DNA of 64,000 bases from an uncultured Prevotellaceae bacterium. Lineage in GTDB: Bacteria; Bacteroidota; Bacteroidia; Bacteroidales; Bacteroidaceae. The stretch is taken from the NCBI GenBank assembly GCA_937898415.1, contig CALDLA010000099.1:69321-133320 (forward strand), written 5' to 3'. Both the position numbers and the translations under genes were made by a program. Below are positions 1-9,133 of this stretch, one piece after another (the stretch's first letter is position 1; every line of letters begins with the position of its first letter). The notes beneath the pieces were generated by a model. The model did not search any database, had not been told where the DNA came from, and was given only the letters and a program-made list of their open reading frames with translations.

Positions 1-828
1 CTTGGCAAACACCCAGTTGTAGGCATAGCCGGCCGAGAGGCTGATGTCATGATATTCTATTTGGTCAAACATCAGTCCGCTGTCCAGTTTAACGGTCATG
101 TCGGCATCCATCTTTTCCTCCAGCAGGTCGCGCAGGTCGTCGAATTTTAGGTCAAGCGTATTCTTCGTATAGCCTGCCCCCGCCATCCACGAGCCGCAGC
201 TGATCTTCTGACAGGTACTCTGGCTAAAAGCCGCCGGATACGAGAAACGCCCGTGGTTGAAGATGTAGTAGGCATTGATGCCCGTGATGCCCACCTTCAG
301 TCCGTCGAAAGGCACGTCTTCGAAGCGTGTGCCGTCGATTCCGTAGCCCATTCTCACCTGCCGCAGCTTGTAGTCGCTGCCCGTACGCCGATAGTAAAGG
401 TCGACGCCCACCTGCGAGGAGTAGATGCTAAGATCGACCTCGCGCTTGCCGTTACTGCCGAACAGGCTCATGTTCTTCAGGTCGAGCGTATAGCCCAGGA
501 AGAACCATCGCCACCCGAAGTAAGGCCCCACGCGGATGGGCTGGTCGGGCGAGAGCATGATGCTCTGTCCGTTGCTGCTCAGTATGAAGTCCTCATAGTT
601 ACGCGTGGCTTGCACCATCGCCGAGAACTCGTAGTGCTGCGGCTCTATGTAGTCATTTTCCAGACGGTCGAGGCCGCGTATGGTGTACTTGATGACGTCT
701 TGCATCTTCTGCAGTTTCTTGATTTCCGGTGGCAGCGTGTCGGGCTGTTCCGTCGTTTTCGTATCGTCGGCCATCCCGTACCCCACGGCCGTCAGCACCA
801 CCACCAGCGTCAGCAGATATCTCTTCAT
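1..828 (-). CDS. DUF4421 family envelope protein, 3' end outside the window
   Basis: The frame is open from ATG 828 down to base 1 (276 codons) with no stop, so the C-terminus lies to the left of the window. A signal peptide of about 20 residues (MKRYLLTLVVVLTAVGYGMA) is followed by a polar segment and alternating, aromatic-rich beta-type sequence. The stretch NHGRFSYPAAFSQS closely matches NSRRFSYPAAFSQS in the protein at 62358-63344, so the two are homologues. I recognise the family as DUF4421, Bacteroidales proteins of unknown function that are probably beta-rich and outer-membrane associated. It starts 4 bp after the stop of the oxidoreductase upstream, so it is probably the second gene of that operon. 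The family call rests on memory and on the internal paralogue; function is unknown. Confidence 0.75.
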   Translation of the reverse strand, partial: MKRYLLTLVVVLTAVGYGMADDTKTTEQPDTLPPEIKKLQKMQDVIKYTIRGLDRLENDYIEPQHYEFSAMVQATRNYEDFILSSNGQSIMLSPDQPIRVGPYFGWRWFFLGYTLDLKNMSLFGSNGKREVDLSIYSSQVGVDLYYRRTGSDYKLRQVRMGYGIDGTRFEDVPFDGLKVGITGINAYYIFNHGRFSYPAAFSQSTCQKISCGSWMAGAGYTKNTLDLKFDDLRDLLEEKMDADMTVKLDSGLMFDQIEYHDISLSAGYAYNWVFAK

Positions 829-832
829 TCGC

Positions 833-1816
833 TTATATTTTTCCCAAGATGCGGTCCAGCGCCCAGTTCACGGGCGTGGCCGACACACTGGTACAGGTAC
901 ATACCGACAGTCCCTGCAAGTGCTCTATCACATTCTTGATGAGCGGGAACTGCACATAGGGGGGATTCGGCACGACAATCTGCTCCACCCCGCTGCTGGT
1001 GTACAGCTTGATGGGGGCATAGTCGAAGACCGAGAACAGGAGTTTCCCGTGGTCGCCGACTATCTCGATGCGGTCTTCACGGGCCGACTCATGGGCCACG
1101 AAGCACCACGTACCGCTGCCCGACAACCCATTCTCGAAACGGAAGCAGGCCGACACCGTGTCCTCCGTCTGGTACAGGTGTCCACGGTTGGTACTGAAGC
1201 CCTCGGCATCGAGGATGACGCCGAACATCGTCTGCAGCAGGTCCAGTTGGTGCGGGGCCAGGTCGTAGAAGTAGCCACCACCGGCTATGTCGGGCTGCAG
1301 TCGCCAGGGCAGGTTCTCCGGGTGGTTATAGTCCAGTTCGCGCGGCGGCACCGAGAAGCGCACCTGCACGCTGAGCACATGGCCGATTAGCCCCTCGTCC
1401 ACAATCTGCTTCACCCTGAGGAAATAGGGCAGGTAGCGGCGATAGTAGGCCACGAAGCAAGGTACGCCCGTACGTTCCGAGATACTGTTGACACGCGCAC
1501 AGTCCTCATACGACGACGCCAGCGGCTTCTCCACATAGACGGGTTTGCCCGCCTTCATCGCCATGATGGCAAAGGTGGCGTGGCTCGACGGCGGCGTGGC
1601 CACATAGACGGCGTTCACGTCGGGGTCGTCTATCAGCTGCTGCGCATCAGTGTACCACTTTGGTATGGAGTGAGTGATGGCGTAGGCGCGTGCCCGCTGC
1701 TCGCTGCGGCTCATCACCGCTACGACGCTCGACCCCTCAACCTCGCTGAAGGCCGGGCCGCTCTTTTTCTCGGTCACCTCACCACAACCTATGAATCCCC
1801 ACTTCAGAATCTTCAT
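833..1816 (-). CDS. Gfo/Idh/MocA family oxidoreductase
   Basis: 327 residues. An N-terminal Rossmann fold carries the dinucleotide motif GFIGCGEV (about residues 7-14). VEKPLA (95-100) contains the EKP motif of the family, and a GGGYFYDLAPHQLDLL segment matches the region holding the catalytic Asp/His pair in Gfo/Idh/MocA enzymes. These enzymes are cytoplasmic NAD(P)-dependent sugar or inositol dehydrogenases; the substrate cannot be read from sequence. The start at MKILKWGF was chosen because the upstream in-frame ATG at 1900 would add 28 unconserved residues and would lie upstream of the -7 element at 1846-1853. The DUF4421 gene follows after 4 bp. The gene is divergent from the membrane protein/hisB unit. 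Confidence 0.9.
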   Translation of the reverse strand: MKILKWGFIGCGEVTEKKSGPAFSEVEGSSVVAVMSRSEQRARAYAITHSIPKWYTDAQQLIDDPDVNAVYVATPPSSHATFAIMAMKAGKPVYVEKPLASSYEDCARVNSISERTGVPCFVAYYRRYLPYFLRVKQIVDEGLIGHVLSVQVRFSVPPRELDYNHPENLPWRLQPDIAGGGYFYDLAPHQLDLLQTMFGVILDAEGFSTNRGHLYQTEDTVSACFRFENGLSGSGTWCFVAHESAREDRIEIVGDHGKLLFSVFDYAPIKLYTSSGVEQIVVPNPPYVQFPLIKNVIEHLQGLSVCTCTSVSATPVNWALDRILGKI

Positions 1817-1845
1817 AAATAGTTTTAATTTTCTCCTTAAACGGT

Positions 1846-1853
1846 GCAAAGTT
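1846..1853 (-). promoter_or_regulatory. Bacteroidetes-type -7 element (TAACTTTG)
   Basis: On the minus strand this reads TAACTTTG, matching TAnnTTTG, 30 bp before the oxidoreductase ATG. It lies back to back with the forward element at 1868-1875. Confidence 0.6.
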
Positions 1854-1867
1854 ACGAAAAAAGTCAG

Positions 1868-1875
1868 TACCTTTG
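1868..1875 (+). promoter_or_regulatory. -7 element (TACCTTTG) for the membrane protein and hisB
   Basis: TACCTTTG lies 30 bp before ATG 1906. It also argues against the earlier TTG start at 1873, which lies within the element itself. Confidence 0.6.
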
Positions 1876-1905
1876 CCATCTGAAACAAAAATGATAACAA
1901 TTTTT

Positions 1906-2781
1906 ATGGAAACAAAGAATGAAGACATCTGTCTGAAGATACGTTCTACCAGGGCCACCGTGTCGGCCGGACTGCGTTTGTACATGGGTAACTTCCGCCG
2001 TATTTTCCGCGCTACATGGCTACCCGCATTGCTCGTGGCACTGGTGAGCGCCCTCTGTTATCAGGTGACGACCAACATCCTCGTCATGTCACTCGTCTCG
2101 CTGCTGAGCGCCGTCGTCGGCGTGCTGTTCGTCTCCTACGTCTTCGCCATGCTGAACCGCCACCGTCAGGACGGTTTCATCCCCGTCCCTGCCCGCTGGG
2201 TGACCAAGCCCGACGGCCGCTCGCTGGCCCGCACCGTGGCTGTCGCCATCGTGTGGATAGTTGCCGTCTCGGTTGCCTTCGTCCCCTGCGGCATCGCCAT
2301 CGGCTTCGGCGCCGTCCGTCAGTCCATGACCATCCTGGGTCTCGGCCTGCTGCTGGTCGTGGTGATGACGGTCCTGCTGTTGCCGCTGACCTACCCCACT
2401 ATGCGCTATGCCACCACCCGCGACACCCTGCTCTTCGACCTCTTAGGCTCCGGCTACCTGCATGGGCTGCGCTACTGGGGCTACATCTTTGCCGTACTCT
2501 TCTGCACCGGCCTCCTAGTATCGCTCATGCTGGCCGTCACTATGCTGCCGGCCATCGTACTGTTGACCGCTAACATCAAGGCACAGACAGGCGCTGCCAT
2601 GGGCGACCCTCTGGGCATGCCCTCCTACATGGGATGGCTCTCCTTCCTGGTCTTCACGCTCTCGGGCTTCATCCAGGCCTATATCCTCATCGCATCGTTC
2701 ATGCCACTCTACTATATGGCAGGTTCCATCGAACAACAAGAAATCCAGAGAAATGAAACAAAAAAGAATACTATTCATTGA
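1906..2781 (+). CDS. Six-helix integral membrane protein of unknown function
   Basis: 291 residues from ATG 1906 (METKNED). About six hydrophobic segments are visible, including [52 protein letters not shown], a Leu/Val-rich helix before [20 protein letters not shown], and two C-terminal helices. A basic amphipathic N-terminus precedes the first helix. I recognise no enzyme or transporter motif. ATG 1891 is an alternative start, but 1906 sits better behind the -7 element at 1868. The last 29 bp overlap hisB in another frame, so the two are co-transcribed and probably translationally coupled. Nothing visible links it to histidine synthesis beyond this overlap. Confidence 0.75.
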   Translation: METKNEDICLKIRSTRATVSAGLRLYMGNFRRIFRATWLPALLVALVSALCYQVTTNILVMSLVSLLSAVVGVLFVSYVFAMLNRHRQDGFIPVPARWVTKPDGRSLARTVAVAIVWIVAVSVAFVPCGIAIGFGAVRQSMTILGLGLLLVVVMTVLLLPLTYPTMRYATTRDTLLFDLLGSGYLHGLRYWGYIFAVLFCTGLLVSLMLAVTMLPAIVLLTANIKAQTGAAMGDPLGMPSYMGWLSFLVFTLSGFIQAYILIASFMPLYYMAGSIEQQEIQRNETKKNTIH

Positions 2782-3829
2782 CCGCGACGGTACGCTCATC
2801 CGCGAACCGGAGGACGAGCAGATTGATGCCTTCGAGAAACTGCGCTTCACCGAGGGCATGTTCCAACACTTAGGCTTCATACGCCGCAACCTCGACTTCT
2901 GCTTCGTCATGGTCAGCAATCAGGACGGCTTGGGTACCGACTCCTTCCCCGAGGACACCTTCTGGCCCGTCCACAACTTCATCCTACAGGCACTCGCCGA
3001 CGAGGGCATCACCTTCGATGAACAGCTCATCGACCGACACTTCCCCGAGGACAACGCCCCGACGCGGAAACCGGGCATTGGTATGGTGGAGAAATACATG
3101 AACAACCCGGAGTATGATATTGAAAACTCGTACGTTATCGGCGACCGCGATACTGACCTTCAGCTGGCCCGCAACATTGGATGCAAGGCACTTATCCTCG
3201 GGCGCGACGGCATGACCTGGGCCAAGATTGCCGAACTGCTGTTTGCCGGAGAGCGCATCGCTGAGGTCAGACGAACCACCAAGGAGACGGACATTTATAT
3301 TAAGGTGAACCTCGACGGCACAGGCCATTGTGACATTCAGACGGGACTCGGATTCTTCGATCACATGCTGGAGCAGATAGGCAAGCACGGCATGATGGAC
3401 CTTACCATCCACACCCGTGGTGACCTCCACGTCGACGAGCATCACACCATCGAGGACACGGCACTCGCCCTCGGCGAATGTCTGCTCAAGGCCCTCGGCG
3501 ACAAGCGCGGCATCGAGCGCTACGGCTACACCCTGCCCATGGACGACTGTCTCTGCTCCGTCGCCCTCGACTTCGGCGGCCGTCCCTGGCTGGTCTGGGA
3601 TGCCGAGTTCCATCGTGAGCGTGTCGGCGAAATGCCCACCGAGATGTTCGTCCACTTCTTCAAGAGCCTGAGCGATGCCGCCCGCATGAACCTCAACATC
3701 CGTGCTGAGGGTGACAACGAGCACCACAAGATAGAAGGCATCTTCAAGGCCCTGGCCCGCTCACTCCGCATGGCCGTCCGCCGCGACATCTACCATTACC
3801 AGCTCCCCTCCACTAAGGGTACCCTGTAG
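2753..3829 (+). CDS. hisB: Bifunctional histidinol-phosphatase / imidazoleglycerol-phosphate dehydratase
   Basis: 358 residues, the usual length of fused HisB. The N-terminal HAD phosphatase domain has FIDRDGTLI (nucleophile Asp10, Asp12) and [10 protein letters not shown]. The IGP dehydratase domain begins near residue 172 and has [26 protein letters not shown] and [16 protein letters not shown], whose His and Glu residues bind the metal. It catalyses the IGP dehydration and histidinol-phosphate dephosphorylation steps of histidine synthesis in the cytoplasm. No other his gene is in the window, so it is detached from the pathway operon here. The start ATG 2753 lies inside the upstream membrane-protein gene. 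Confidence 0.97.
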   Translation: MKQKRILFIDRDGTLIREPEDEQIDAFEKLRFTEGMFQHLGFIRRNLDFCFVMVSNQDGLGTDSFPEDTFWPVHNFILQALADEGITFDEQLIDRHFPEDNAPTRKPGIGMVEKYMNNPEYDIENSYVIGDRDTDLQLARNIGCKALILGRDGMTWAKIAELLFAGERIAEVRRTTKETDIYIKVNLDGTGHCDIQTGLGFFDHMLEQIGKHGMMDLTIHTRGDLHVDEHHTIEDTALALGECLLKALGDKRGIERYGYTLPMDDCLCSVALDFGGRPWLVWDAEFHRERVGEMPTEMFVHFFKSLSDAARMNLNIRAEGDNEHHKIEGIFKALARSLRMAVRRDIYHYQLPSTKGTL

Positions 3830-4134
3830 TTTTTCCTGAAATACGGCAAGAAAGGCGCCGCCAAACGCCGCAATACCCGCTTCTTTCTATAATAAGCGCG
3901 CTTACAGACTAAATTCAGTGAATTCATAAACTAAATTCAGTGAATTTACAATGTAATTTCAGTGAATTTACATTGTAATTTCAGTGAATTTAACTAGTTA
4001 ATACAGTGAATTCACCTAGTAAATACGGTTTTAATTAAATCGGAATGTGGCCTATAGGCGGACGGTTGGGTCAAGCAAAACGGGGCGAAATGCAGAAAAA
4101 GCGTCATTTTGTTGGCAGTTAGGGGGAAAAAGCG
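3830..4134. other. Non-coding interval between hisB and ilvD
   Basis: No credible gene. It begins GC-rich with a possible weak hairpin (AGAAAG near 3848 against CTTTCT near 3884), then becomes AT-rich and carries the 22-bp palindromic array at 3909-4040. The ilvD promoter follows at 4135. I see no T-box-like or leader-peptide structure in front of ilvD. Confidence 0.6.
3909..4040. repeat. 22-bp tandem array of 15-bp palindromes (AT-rich version)
   Basis: Five units plus a decayed sixth. The core CAGTGAATT begins at 3916, 3938, 3960, 3982 and 4004, exactly 22 bp apart each time. Each unit centres on a 7-1-7 palindrome, AAATTCA-G-TGAATTT. Unit 2 (3933-3947) is perfect, units 1, 3 and 4 match at 6 of 7 arm positions, and unit 5 matches at 5 of 7. 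About 7 bp separate neighbouring palindromes. The geometry is the same as in the array at 54963. Confidence 0.9.
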
Positions 4135-4142
4135 TACCTTTG
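4135..4142 (+). promoter_or_regulatory. -7 element (TACCTTTG) of ilvD
   Basis: TACCTTTG lies 31 bp before the ilvD ATG. A TTGTTGG stretch about 20 bp upstream is a possible -33 element. Confidence 0.65.
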
Positions 4143-4173
4143 CGCGTAAATTAATAAAGTAAAAGACGAAGAT

Positions 4174-5976
4174 ATGAAGCATCAGTTACGTAGTGCCGTG
4201 TGCACAGAAGGCCGCCGCATGGCGGGAGCCCGCGCCCTCTGGGTGGCTACGGGCATGAAGCAGGAACAGTTTGGCAAGCCCATTATTGCCGTCGTCAACT
4301 CATTCACCCAGTTCGTGCCGGGCCATACCCATCTGCACGAGATAGGACAGATTGTACGCGAAGAGATTGAGCGAATGGGGTGCTATGCCGCCGAGTTCAA
4401 CACCATAGCCATCGACGACGGTATTGCCATGGGCCACGACGGTATGCTCTACTCCCTCCCCTCACGCGACATCATAGCCGACTCCGTGGAGTATATGGTG
4501 AACGCCCACAAAGCCGATGCCATGATCTGCATCTCGAACTGCGACAAGGTGACGCCAGGCATGCTGATGGCGGCGATGAGACTGAACATCCCCGCCGTGT
4601 TCGTCAGCGGCGGTCCGATGGAGGCCGGCAAGTGGCGCGGCGAGAATGCCGACCTGATTACCGCGATGATTAAGGGCGGCGACCCGACGGTGACGGACGA
4701 AGAACTGGCCGAGATTGAGCAATGCGCCTGCCCGGGCTGCGGAGCCTGTTCGGGCATGTTCACGGCCAACTCGATGAACTCGCTGACGGAGGCCATCGGC
4801 CTGTCGCTGCCCGGCAACGGCAGCATCCTGGCTACCCACGTGAACCGCATACAGCTGTTCCGCGACGCGGCAAAACTGATAGTGAAGAACGCCCTGAAGT
4901 ATTACGAGGAGGGCGACGAGAGCGTGCTGCCCCGCTCGATTGCCACGCGCGATGCCTTCCTGAACGCCATGACGCTGGACATCGCCATGGGCGCGTCGAC
5001 CAACACCGTGCTCCACCTGCTGGCCGTGGCTCAGGAAGCGGGTGTGGACTTCCGCATGCAGGACATCGACGAGCTCTCCAGGAAAGTGCCCTTCCTCTGC
5101 AAGCTGGCCCCCAACTGGCAGAAATACTCCATCCAGGAGGAGAACCGTGCGGGCGGCATCCTCGGTATCATGGGCGAACTGGCCAAGGGCGGACTGCTCA
5201 AGCTGGACTGCCGGCGCGTGAACGGTGCGACGCTGGGCGAGGACATCAAAAAATACAGCATCACGGGCACAACGATCGACCCCGAGGCCGAACGCATCTA
5301 CCGCAGCGCCCCGGGCGGACGGTTCTCGACGGTGATGGGGTCGCAGTCGGAAATGTGGGAGACGCTGGACACCGACCGCACGGCGGGCTGCATCCGCGAC
5401 ATCGAGCATGCCTACATGAAGGACGGTGGCATGGCCGTGCTCTTCGGCAACATCGCGCAGGATGGCTGCGTGGTGAAGACGGCGGGCGTGGATGAGTCGC
5501 TGTGGCACTTCGAGGGCCCCGCCGTGGTGTTCGACTCGCAGGAGGACGCCTGCGAGGGCATCCTCGGCGGACGGGTGAAGAAAGGCGACTGCGTGGTCAT
5601 CACCCATGAGGGGCCGAAGGGCGGTCCTGGCATGCAGGAGATGCTCTACCCCACCTCATATATCAAGTCGATGCACCTGGGCAAGGAGTGCGCCCTGATT
5701 ACCGACGGCCGCTTCTCGGGCGGCACCTCGGGACTCTCCATCGGCCACATCTCGCCAGAGGCTGCCAGCGGCGGCAACATCGGCAAGCTGAAGGACGGAG
5801 ACATCATCGTCATCGACATCCCCTCACGCTCCATCAACGTGAAGTTGAGTGACGAGGAGCTGGCCGCCCGCGAACAGCAGCCACTGAAGCGTAACCGTCA
5901 GGTTTCCAAAGCTCTGCGCGCCTATGCCCAAAGCGTTGCTTCAGCCGACAAAGGTGGTGTGAGAATCATTGACTAA
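4174..5976 (+). CDS. ilvD: Dihydroxy-acid dehydratase
   Basis: 600 residues. IlvD converts 2,3-dihydroxy-isovalerate and 2,3-dihydroxy-3-methylvalerate to the 2-keto acids of valine and isoleucine synthesis, using an Fe-S cluster and Mg2+. Visible landmarks are [15 protein letters not shown], the cluster cysteine segment [12 protein letters not shown], a second cysteine segment [18 protein letters not shown], and [14 protein letters not shown] near the C-terminus. It is full length and the first gene of the ilvD-ilvB-ilvN-thioesterase group. It has its own promoter at 4135, and another lies in front of ilvB. Confidence 0.98.
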   Translation: MKHQLRSAVCTEGRRMAGARALWVATGMKQEQFGKPIIAVVNSFTQFVPGHTHLHEIGQIVREEIERMGCYAAEFNTIAIDDGIAMGHDGMLYSLPSRDIIADSVEYMVNAHKADAMICISNCDKVTPGMLMAAMRLNIPAVFVSGGPMEAGKWRGENADLITAMIKGGDPTVTDEELAEIEQCACPGCGACSGMFTANSMNSLTEAIGLSLPGNGSILATHVNRIQLFRDAAKLIVKNALKYYEEGDESVLPRSIATRDAFLNAMTLDIAMGASTNTVLHLLAVAQEAGVDFRMQDIDELSRKVPFLCKLAPNWQKYSIQEENRAGGILGIMGELAKGGLLKLDCRRVNGATLGEDIKKYSITGTTIDPEAERIYRSAPGGRFSTVMGSQSEMWETLDTDRTAGCIRDIEHAYMKDGGMAVLFGNIAQDGCVVKTAGVDESLWHFEGPAVVFDSQEDACEGILGGRVKKGDCVVITHEGPKGGPGMQEMLYPTSYIKSMHLGKECALITDGRFSGGTSGLSIGHISPEAASGGNIGKLKDGDIIVIDIPSRSINVKLSDEELAAREQQPLKRNRQVSKALRAYAQSVASADKGGVRIID

Positions 5977-6038
5977 TCGATTATTAAATAGCTGAATGAA
6001 ATTATCTCTTAATATTTGCAAATGTCAAATTAATGCTG

Positions 6039-6046
6039 TACCTTTG
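6039..6046 (+). promoter_or_regulatory. -7 element (TACCTTTG) of ilvB
   Basis: TACCTTTG lies 24 bp before the ilvB ATG in the 94-bp gap after ilvD, so ilvBN can be transcribed independently of ilvD. Confidence 0.6.
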
Positions 6047-6070
6047 CAGCCGATTAGTCAGTAAACGTTT

Positions 6071-7777
6071 ATGAGAGACAGAATAACAGGAGCGAAAGCG
6101 CTGATGAGGGCGCTGCAGGCGGAGGGCGTGAAGACCATCTTCGGCTACCCCGGCGGCAGCATCATGCCCGTCTATGACGCGCTGTTCGACTATACCCGTG
6201 GAGAGAAGAAATGTTTTGACCATATACTGGTGCGCCATGAGCAGGGTGCCACCCACGCCGCCGAGGGCTATGCCCGCGTCAGCGGTGAGGTGGGCGTGGC
6301 CTTGGTGACCAGCGGCCCCGGCGTGACCAACACGCTGACGGGCATAGCCGACGCCATGCTCGACTCGACGCCCATCGTGGTCATTGCCGGACAGGTGCCT
6401 ATCACGGCACTGGGTACCGACGCCTTCCAGGAGGTGGACCTCGTCGGCGTGTCACAGCCTATCTCGAAGTGGTCGTACCAAATACGCCATGCCGAGGACG
6501 TGGCGTGGGCCGTCAGCCGTGCCTTCTACATTGCCCGTACGGGACGCCCCGGCCCTGTAGTGCTCGACTTTGCGAAGAATGCGCAGGTGGAAGAGATTGA
6601 CTGGGAACCTCGCAAGGTGGACTTCGTGCGCTCGTACGTGCCTTATCCAAAACTGGACAACGAGGCCGTGCGTCAGGCTGCCGAACTGATCAACAATGCC
6701 AAGCGTCCGCTGGCCTTGGTGGGTCAGGGCGTGGAGCTGGGTAATGCTCAGGAGGAGCTGAGGGCGTTCTTGGAGAAGGCCGACATCCCCGCCGGTCGCA
6801 CAATGCTGGGACTCTCGGCACTGCCCTCGAACCACCCGCTGAACGTCGGTATGCTGGGCATGCACGGCAACTACGCCGTCAACCTGAAGGAGCAGGAGTG
6901 CGACGTACTCATCGCCATCGGCATGCGCTTCAGCGACCGTGTGACGGGCAACACGAAGACCTACGCCAAGCAGGCGAAGATTATCCATCTGGACATTGAC
7001 CGCTCGGAGATTGACAAGAACGTGAAGACCCACGTGGCCGTGGTGGCCGATTGCAAGGAGTCGCTACCCGCTTTGACGGCCCTGCTCAATAAAAACAATC
7101 ACGAAGAGTGGCGCGCCTCGTTCAAGGAACTGGACGAGAAGGAACGCTCGAAAGTCATCGAACCGGCCATCCATCCGAAGGAGGGTCCGCTCCTGATGGG
7201 CGAGGTGGTCAACGCTGTGGCCCAACAGGCTAATGATGACGCTATCCTCGTGACGGATGTCGGTCAGAACCAACTATTTGCAACACGCTACTTCAAGTAT
7301 CACCATAACCGCAGTATCTGCACTAGCGGCGGTCTGGGAACGATGGGTTACGGCATGCCTGCCGCCATCGGTGCCACCTTCGCTGCTCCCCAGCGTCAGG
7401 TGTGCTGCTTCATGGGCGACGGCGGTTTCCAGATGTGCATCGAGGAGCTGGGCACCATCATGGAACAAAAGGCGCCGGTGAAGATGATCCTGATGAACAA
7501 CCACTACTTAGGCAACGTACGCCAGTGGCAGGATATGTTCTGGATGCGCCGCAAGTCGTTCACGAAGATGATGAATCCCTGCTATGAGCTGATAGCCCAG
7601 GGCTACGGCATCCCCTACGTGGCCGTCACCGACCGCAAGGACCTGGCTGCCGCCGTTGAGAAGATGCTGACGACCGACGGTCCGTTCATCATGGAGTGTG
7701 CCATCAAGGAGGACGACGACGTGCTGCCGATGACACCGCCAGGTATGAATGTGAATGATATGATGCTGGAGATATAG
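6071..7777 (+). CDS. ilvB: Acetolactate synthase large subunit
   Basis: 568 residues. A thiamine-diphosphate enzyme that makes 2-acetolactate or 2-aceto-2-hydroxybutyrate from pyruvate, the first common step to branched-chain amino acids. The N-terminal PYR domain has FGYPGGSIMPVYDAL and the activating-Glu segment RHEQGATHAAEGYAR. The central domain has the FAD/ADP-binding-type region. The C-terminal PP domain has the TPP/Mg2+ motif GDGGFQMCIEELGT followed by LMNNHYLGNVRQWQ. The small subunit ilvN follows after 68 bp of heptanucleotide repeats. Confidence 0.97.
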   Translation: MRDRITGAKALMRALQAEGVKTIFGYPGGSIMPVYDALFDYTRGEKKCFDHILVRHEQGATHAAEGYARVSGEVGVALVTSGPGVTNTLTGIADAMLDSTPIVVIAGQVPITALGTDAFQEVDLVGVSQPISKWSYQIRHAEDVAWAVSRAFYIARTGRPGPVVLDFAKNAQVEEIDWEPRKVDFVRSYVPYPKLDNEAVRQAAELINNAKRPLALVGQGVELGNAQEELRAFLEKADIPAGRTMLGLSALPSNHPLNVGMLGMHGNYAVNLKEQECDVLIAIGMRFSDRVTGNTKTYAKQAKIIHLDIDRSEIDKNVKTHVAVVADCKESLPALTALLNKNNHEEWRASFKELDEKERSKVIEPAIHPKEGPLLMGEVVNAVAQQANDDAILVTDVGQNQLFATRYFKYHHNRSICTSGGLGTMGYGMPAAIGATFAAPQRQVCCFMGDGGFQMCIEELGTIMEQKAPVKMILMNNHYLGNVRQWQDMFWMRRKSFTKMMNPCYELIAQGYGIPYVAVTDRKDLAAAVEKMLTTDGPFIMECAIKEDDDVLPMTPPGMNVNDMMLEI

Positions 7778-7791
7778 CGCACTTCGTGCTA

Positions 7792-7845
7792 GTGAAGAGT
7801 GAAGAGTGAAGAGTGAAGTGAAGAGTGAGAAGTGAAAAGTGAATA
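7792..7845. repeat. Heptanucleotide repeats abutting the ilvN start codon
   Basis: Seven heptamers of the GTGAAGA/GTGAGAA/GTGAAAA type (one 5-bp partial unit at 7813) run from 7792 to 7845 and stop exactly at ATG 7846. They fill nearly all of the ilvB-ilvN gap and make up the leader of ilvN. On the other strand the unit reads TCTTCAC, the family seen at eight other places here. Confidence 0.9.
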
Positions 7846-8388
7846 ATGGAACAGAACAAACTATACACCCTGTTGGTCTACTCTGAGAACGTGGCCGGTA
7901 TCCTGAACCAGATAACCGCCGTGTTCACCCGCCGTCAGGTAAACATCGAGAGCCTGAACGTGTCGGCATCCAGCATCCCCGGTGTACATAAGTACACCAT
8001 CACTGCCTGGAGCGACGAGGACCAGATTATCAAGATTACGCACCAGATAGAGAAGAAGATAGACGTCATCAAGGCAAACTACTTCACCGACGACCAGTTG
8101 TTTATCCGTGAGACGGGACTCTACAAGCTGTCGACAAAAAAAGTGCTGGAGAATCCCGAGATATCGCGCACTATCCGCCGCTTCGGTGCCAGCATCATCG
8201 AGGTGAACCCCACCTACGTCATCGCCATGATGTACGGCGTGACCGAGCAGATTGTTGAGCTCTACCGGGCCCTCGACGCCTTCGACTGCGTGTTCCAGTA
8301 CACCCGCTCAGGCCGCATCGCCGTCACCCGTGGCAAGCAGGAGCAGGTAAGTGCGTTCTTAGAGGAAAGAGAGCAGCATCATGGATAA
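7846..8388 (+). CDS. ilvN: Acetolactate synthase small (regulatory) subunit
   Basis: 180 residues. The N-terminal ACT domain begins LYTLLVYSENVAGILNQITA and contains RRQVNIESLNVS, typical of IlvN/IlvH. The C-terminal half (from about residue 85) is the second regulatory domain with IIEVNPTYVIAMMYG. It binds IlvB and mediates valine feedback in known systems. It overlaps the start of the thioesterase gene by 8 bp. Its leader is almost entirely heptanucleotide repeat, so translation cannot rely on a Shine-Dalgarno site. Confidence 0.95.
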   Translation: MEQNKLYTLLVYSENVAGILNQITAVFTRRQVNIESLNVSASSIPGVHKYTITAWSDEDQIIKITHQIEKKIDVIKANYFTDDQLFIRETGLYKLSTKKVLENPEISRTIRRFGASIIEVNPTYVIAMMYGVTEQIVELYRALDAFDCVFQYTRSGRIAVTRGKQEQVSAFLEEREQHHG

Positions 8389-9121
8389 GGTAGGACGCTA
8401 TGAGTTCATGGCCGAGCCGTTCCATTGCGACTTCTCAGGCCGTCTGTTCATGGGGCACTTGGGCAACCACATGCTCAATGCCGCCGACTTCCACTCCACT
8501 GACCGAGGCTTCGGCATGAAGCGGCTGATGCAGATCAACCGCTCGTGGGTGCTGTCACGACTGGCCATCGAGATGACTGAGATGCCGCAGCAGTACACCC
8601 GCTTCAACGTCGAGACCTGGGTTGAGTCCGCCATGCGTTACTTTACCTCACGCAACTTCGCCGTCGTCGGCACCGACGGCCATGCTTACGGCTACGGCCG
8701 CTCCATCTGGGCGATGATTGACACCGTAAGCCGTCAGCCGACGGATATCTACTCGATAGACAATGGTGCCATCAACGACTGGATAGTGACTGACAAGGAT
8801 TGTCCCATCGACAAGGGCGGTCGTGTAAAGATGTCGGATGACGCCCAGCTCGTGCGCACCATCGACACCTATTATAACGACGTAGACATCAACGGTCACA
8901 TCAACTCCGTCAAGTACATTGAGCACGTGCTCGACCTCTGGTCCCTCGACTGGTACCGCAATCATCAGGTACACCGTTTCGAGATAGCCTACGTGGCCGA
9001 AGCCCATGCCGGCGACCAGCTGAGTTTCTACATGGAGGAGACTGGCGCTCAGACCTTTTGCATAAGAATCGTCCGTACCGACGGCACCGAGTGCTGCCGC
9101 AGCAAGGTATCTTTCTTTTAA
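8381..9121 (+). CDS. Acyl-ACP thioesterase
   Basis: 246 residues with two hot-dog repeats. The C-terminal repeat contains YYNDVDINGHINSVKYIEHV, matching the Asn/His catalytic region of the plant FatA/FatB and bacterial acyl-ACP thioesterase family (PF01643). The N-terminal repeat has HLGNHMLNAADFHSTDRGFG. It releases free fatty acids from acyl carrier protein in the cytoplasm. It overlaps ilvN by 8 bp and so belongs to the ilv transcript. I recall this gene beside ilvN and ilvC in other Bacteroidales, but here ilvC does not follow. Confidence 0.88.
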   Translation: MDKVGRYEFMAEPFHCDFSGRLFMGHLGNHMLNAADFHSTDRGFGMKRLMQINRSWVLSRLAIEMTEMPQQYTRFNVETWVESAMRYFTSRNFAVVGTDGHAYGYGRSIWAMIDTVSRQPTDIYSIDNGAINDWIVTDKDCPIDKGGRVKMSDDAQLVRTIDTYYNDVDINGHINSVKYIEHVLDLWSLDWYRNHQVHRFEIAYVAEAHAGDQLSFYMEETGAQTFCIRIVRTDGTECCRSKVSFF

Positions 9122-9133
9122 TCCTGTGACAGC

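Noticed and set aside
1817..1900. 28-codon upstream extension of the Gfo/Idh/MocA gene
   Set aside because: It contains the promoter element at 1846 and the Rossmann fold begins right after the 1816 start.
3909..4040. Array considered as CRISPR
   Set aside because: The units are 15-bp palindromes with 7-bp linkers, far too short for repeat-spacer units, and no cas gene is nearby.
4143..4173. Possible attenuator or T-box in front of ilvD
   Set aside because: The leader between the -7 element and ATG is only about 30 nt with no hairpin or leader peptide.
4462..5607. 381-codon open frame on the minus strand within ilvD
   Set aside because: Antisense to a clearly conserved enzyme; composition rich in His, Arg and Gln as expected for a shadow frame.
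7792..7845. GTGAAGA/GTGAGAA tract as a Shine-Dalgarno series
   Set aside because: The tract lacks AGGAGG-like sequence at the right spacing, and neighbouring genes also lack such sites, as usual in this phylum.
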